A stretch of 5,742 bases of DNA from Syntrophobacterales bacterium (GTDB taxonomy: Bacteria; Desulfobacterota; Syntrophia; Syntrophales; UBA6807): positions 1-5,742 of the forward strand of contig JAGGSD010000272.1 of the NCBI GenBank assembly GCA_021159265.1, in the 5' to 3' direction. The notes beneath the pieces were generated by a model. The model made no database searches, had not been told where the DNA came from, and worked only from the letters and a program-made list of their open reading frames with translations. Made by a program: the position numbers and the translations under genes. Shown piece by piece: positions 4,594-5,742 of this stretch (positions within the stretch are counted from its first letter, which is position 1; each line of letters opens with the position of its first letter).

Positions 4594-5742
4594 ATGTTGG
4601 ATTATACGGATGAGCAAAATATGATCAGAGAGATGGTGAGTAAAGTCGCAAGGGAGAAGATTGAACCTCTGATTGAGGAACTGGATGAAAAAGGGGAGGG
4701 CGGTGGTGAAGCAATAGATATCCTCAGGGAAAATAATTTCATGACCCTGCCTCTGCCTCAGGAGTATGGCGGAATTGGAGCCGATTACACTACCACTGCT
4801 CTTGTTATTGAAGAACTGGCAAAGGTTGACGCCGGGACATCCATGTATGTCTTTACAACGACGACGGACATCTTTTTCATAAGAGATTTTGGCAGTGAGG
4901 ATCAGAAAGAGATGTTTTATCCCATGTTTCAAGAAGGTAAAATAGGGGCGTTTTGCCTGACTGAACCCGGATACGGGTCCGATGCCGCGAATATTACCAC
5001 AAGAGGGGTTCTGAAAGACGGTTATTATCTTGTTAATGGAACAAAAACCATGGCTTCCAGCGGTTGTGATGCCGAGTGCTTTATTGTTTATGTGCGGACA
5101 GGCCCGGGAGAGAAAGCTCACGGCATAAGCTGTTTTATAATGGAAAAGCTGCCCGGGATTTCGGCGGGCCAGCATTTCAATAAAATGGGGTTCAGAACGA
5201 ATTCCACCAGTGAGATTTATTTTGAAGATGTAAAGGTGCCACAGGAAAGAGTCCTTGGGAAGCCTGAAGAAGGCTGGAATACCCTGGTATTCGGCGGGGG
5301 AGCCATGCGTGCCTTCGGCGCTGCTTCGCAGGCTCTCGGAACTGCCGAAGGGGCCATGGAATATGCCATAAAGTATGCCAAGGAAAGGACTACCTTCGGG
5401 AAACCGATCATTCAACACCAGGCAATCCAGTTTATGATTGCCGATATGGGCATCAATATAGAAGCCGCGCGTTCCCTCCATTACAGGACTTTACAGATGA
5501 TAGATCGCGGCGGCTACTCACAGCAGGAATATCAGCTGCTCACCTCGGCGACAAAGTGTTTTGTCTGCGATATGGCCATGAAGGTAACGACGGATGCGGT
5601 ACAGATCCTTGGCGCTTATGGCGTGATGAATGAGTATCCCGTTGCGAGAAGAATGCGTGACGCCAAGGTCAACCAGATATTTGATGGCGCAAGCCAGATT
5701 CAGAAAATGATAGTCGGAAGGACTCTGGAAAAAATGTATTGA
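4594..5742 (+). CDS. Acyl-CoA dehydrogenase family protein with atypical active site
   Basis: A 382-residue cytoplasmic FAD enzyme of the usual family length, complete; its TGA is the last codon of the window. It has an N-terminal helical domain (1-115), a middle beta domain with FCLTEPGYGSD (120-130) and MGFRTNSTSEIYFEDVKVP (198-216), and a C-terminal helical domain with YAKERTTFGKPI (261-272), QILGAYGV (337-344) and IFDGASQIQ (362-370). These are classic acyl-CoA dehydrogenase signatures, so it should oxidise an acyl-CoA with electron-transfer flavoprotein as the usual acceptor. Oddities: the catalytic Glu of the YEG motif is Asp364; KMWITNG is KTMASSG (151-157), so the flavin-packing Trp is Met153 while Ser155 keeps the hydroxyl; Asp92 lies in TTTTDIFF. 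There is no Glu at the alternative base position used by long-chain and isovaleryl enzymes. Aspartate bases are known in alicyclic acyl-CoA dehydrogenases, so a cyclohexane- or cyclohexene-carboxyl-CoA-like substrate is a plausible inference. No ETF genes are visible. Confidence 0.92.
   Translation: MLDYTDEQNMIREMVSKVAREKIEPLIEELDEKGEGGGEAIDILRENNFMTLPLPQEYGGIGADYTTTALVIEELAKVDAGTSMYVFTTTTDIFFIRDFGSEDQKEMFYPMFQEGKIGAFCLTEPGYGSDAANITTRGVLKDGYYLVNGTKTMASSGCDAECFIVYVRTGPGEKAHGISCFIMEKLPGISAGQHFNKMGFRTNSTSEIYFEDVKVPQERVLGKPEEGWNTLVFGGGAMRAFGAASQALGTAEGAMEYAIKYAKERTTFGKPIIQHQAIQFMIADMGINIEAARSLHYRTLQMIDRGGYSQQEYQLLTSATKCFVCDMAMKVTTDAVQILGAYGVMNEYPVARRMRDAKVNQIFDGASQIQKMIVGRTLEKMY

Noticed and set aside
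4546..5481. A 311-codon open frame on the minus strand opposite the acyl-CoA dehydrogenase
   Set aside because: It lies wholly antisense to a gene with clear family motifs, its translation shows no recognisable domain, and no ribosome binding site was evident. It is a shadow frame.

Overview
The window suggests an anaerobic, acyl-CoA-degrading bacterium of moderate GC content. A syntrophic or sulfate-reducing deltaproteobacterial lineage (Desulfobacterota, Syntrophus-like) is my best guess. That guess rests on the gene mix (3-hydroxyacyl-CoA dehydrogenase, FadH-type iron-sulfur flavoenzyme, unusual acyl-CoA dehydrogenase) and on the style of the REP repeats; there is no rRNA or other phylogenetic marker. 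Every supported gene is on the + strand.

Layout: (1) 27-884, 3-hydroxyacyl-CoA dehydrogenase. (2) 969-1862, metallo-beta-lactamase-fold hydrolase. (3) 1908-3908, a 666-residue protein collinear with E. coli 2,4-dienoyl-CoA reductase FadH. These three lie head to tail with gaps of 84 and 45 bases and are probably one transcription unit. (4) 3936-4530, a repeat island: four REP-like hairpins carrying GTAG at the foot, and a complete 148-residue REP-associated tyrosine transposase (RAYT). The first two hairpins form a 64-base unit with no gene. The other two flank the transposase in the same left/right arrangement, so the island looks like a full REP-RAYT element beside a gene-less miniature of itself. 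(5) 4594-5742, an acyl-CoA dehydrogenase that ends on the last base of the window, with a strong ribosome binding site and its own candidate sigma70 promoter between the repeat island and the gene.

How the genes may work together: the dehydrogenases and the dienoyl-CoA reductase-like enzyme are all redox steps on CoA thioesters, and the MBL protein could be a thioesterase or ring/ester hydrolase. The acyl-CoA dehydrogenase is atypical. The usual C-terminal catalytic Glu (YEG motif) is Asp364, the flavin-packing WITNG motif is MASSG, and an Asp (Asp92) lies in the substrate-pocket region. Similar changes are known in dehydrogenases of alicyclic acyl-CoA esters (cyclohexane- and cyclohexene-carboxyl-CoA), so a cyclic or otherwise non-standard substrate is plausible but unproven. 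The hydroxyacyl-CoA dehydrogenase (HFFNP to HFLIP) and the FadH-like protein (Glu to Thr two residues before the catalytic Tyr) also carry changes near their active sites. Together these hint at a specialised pathway rather than ordinary fatty-acid beta-oxidation.
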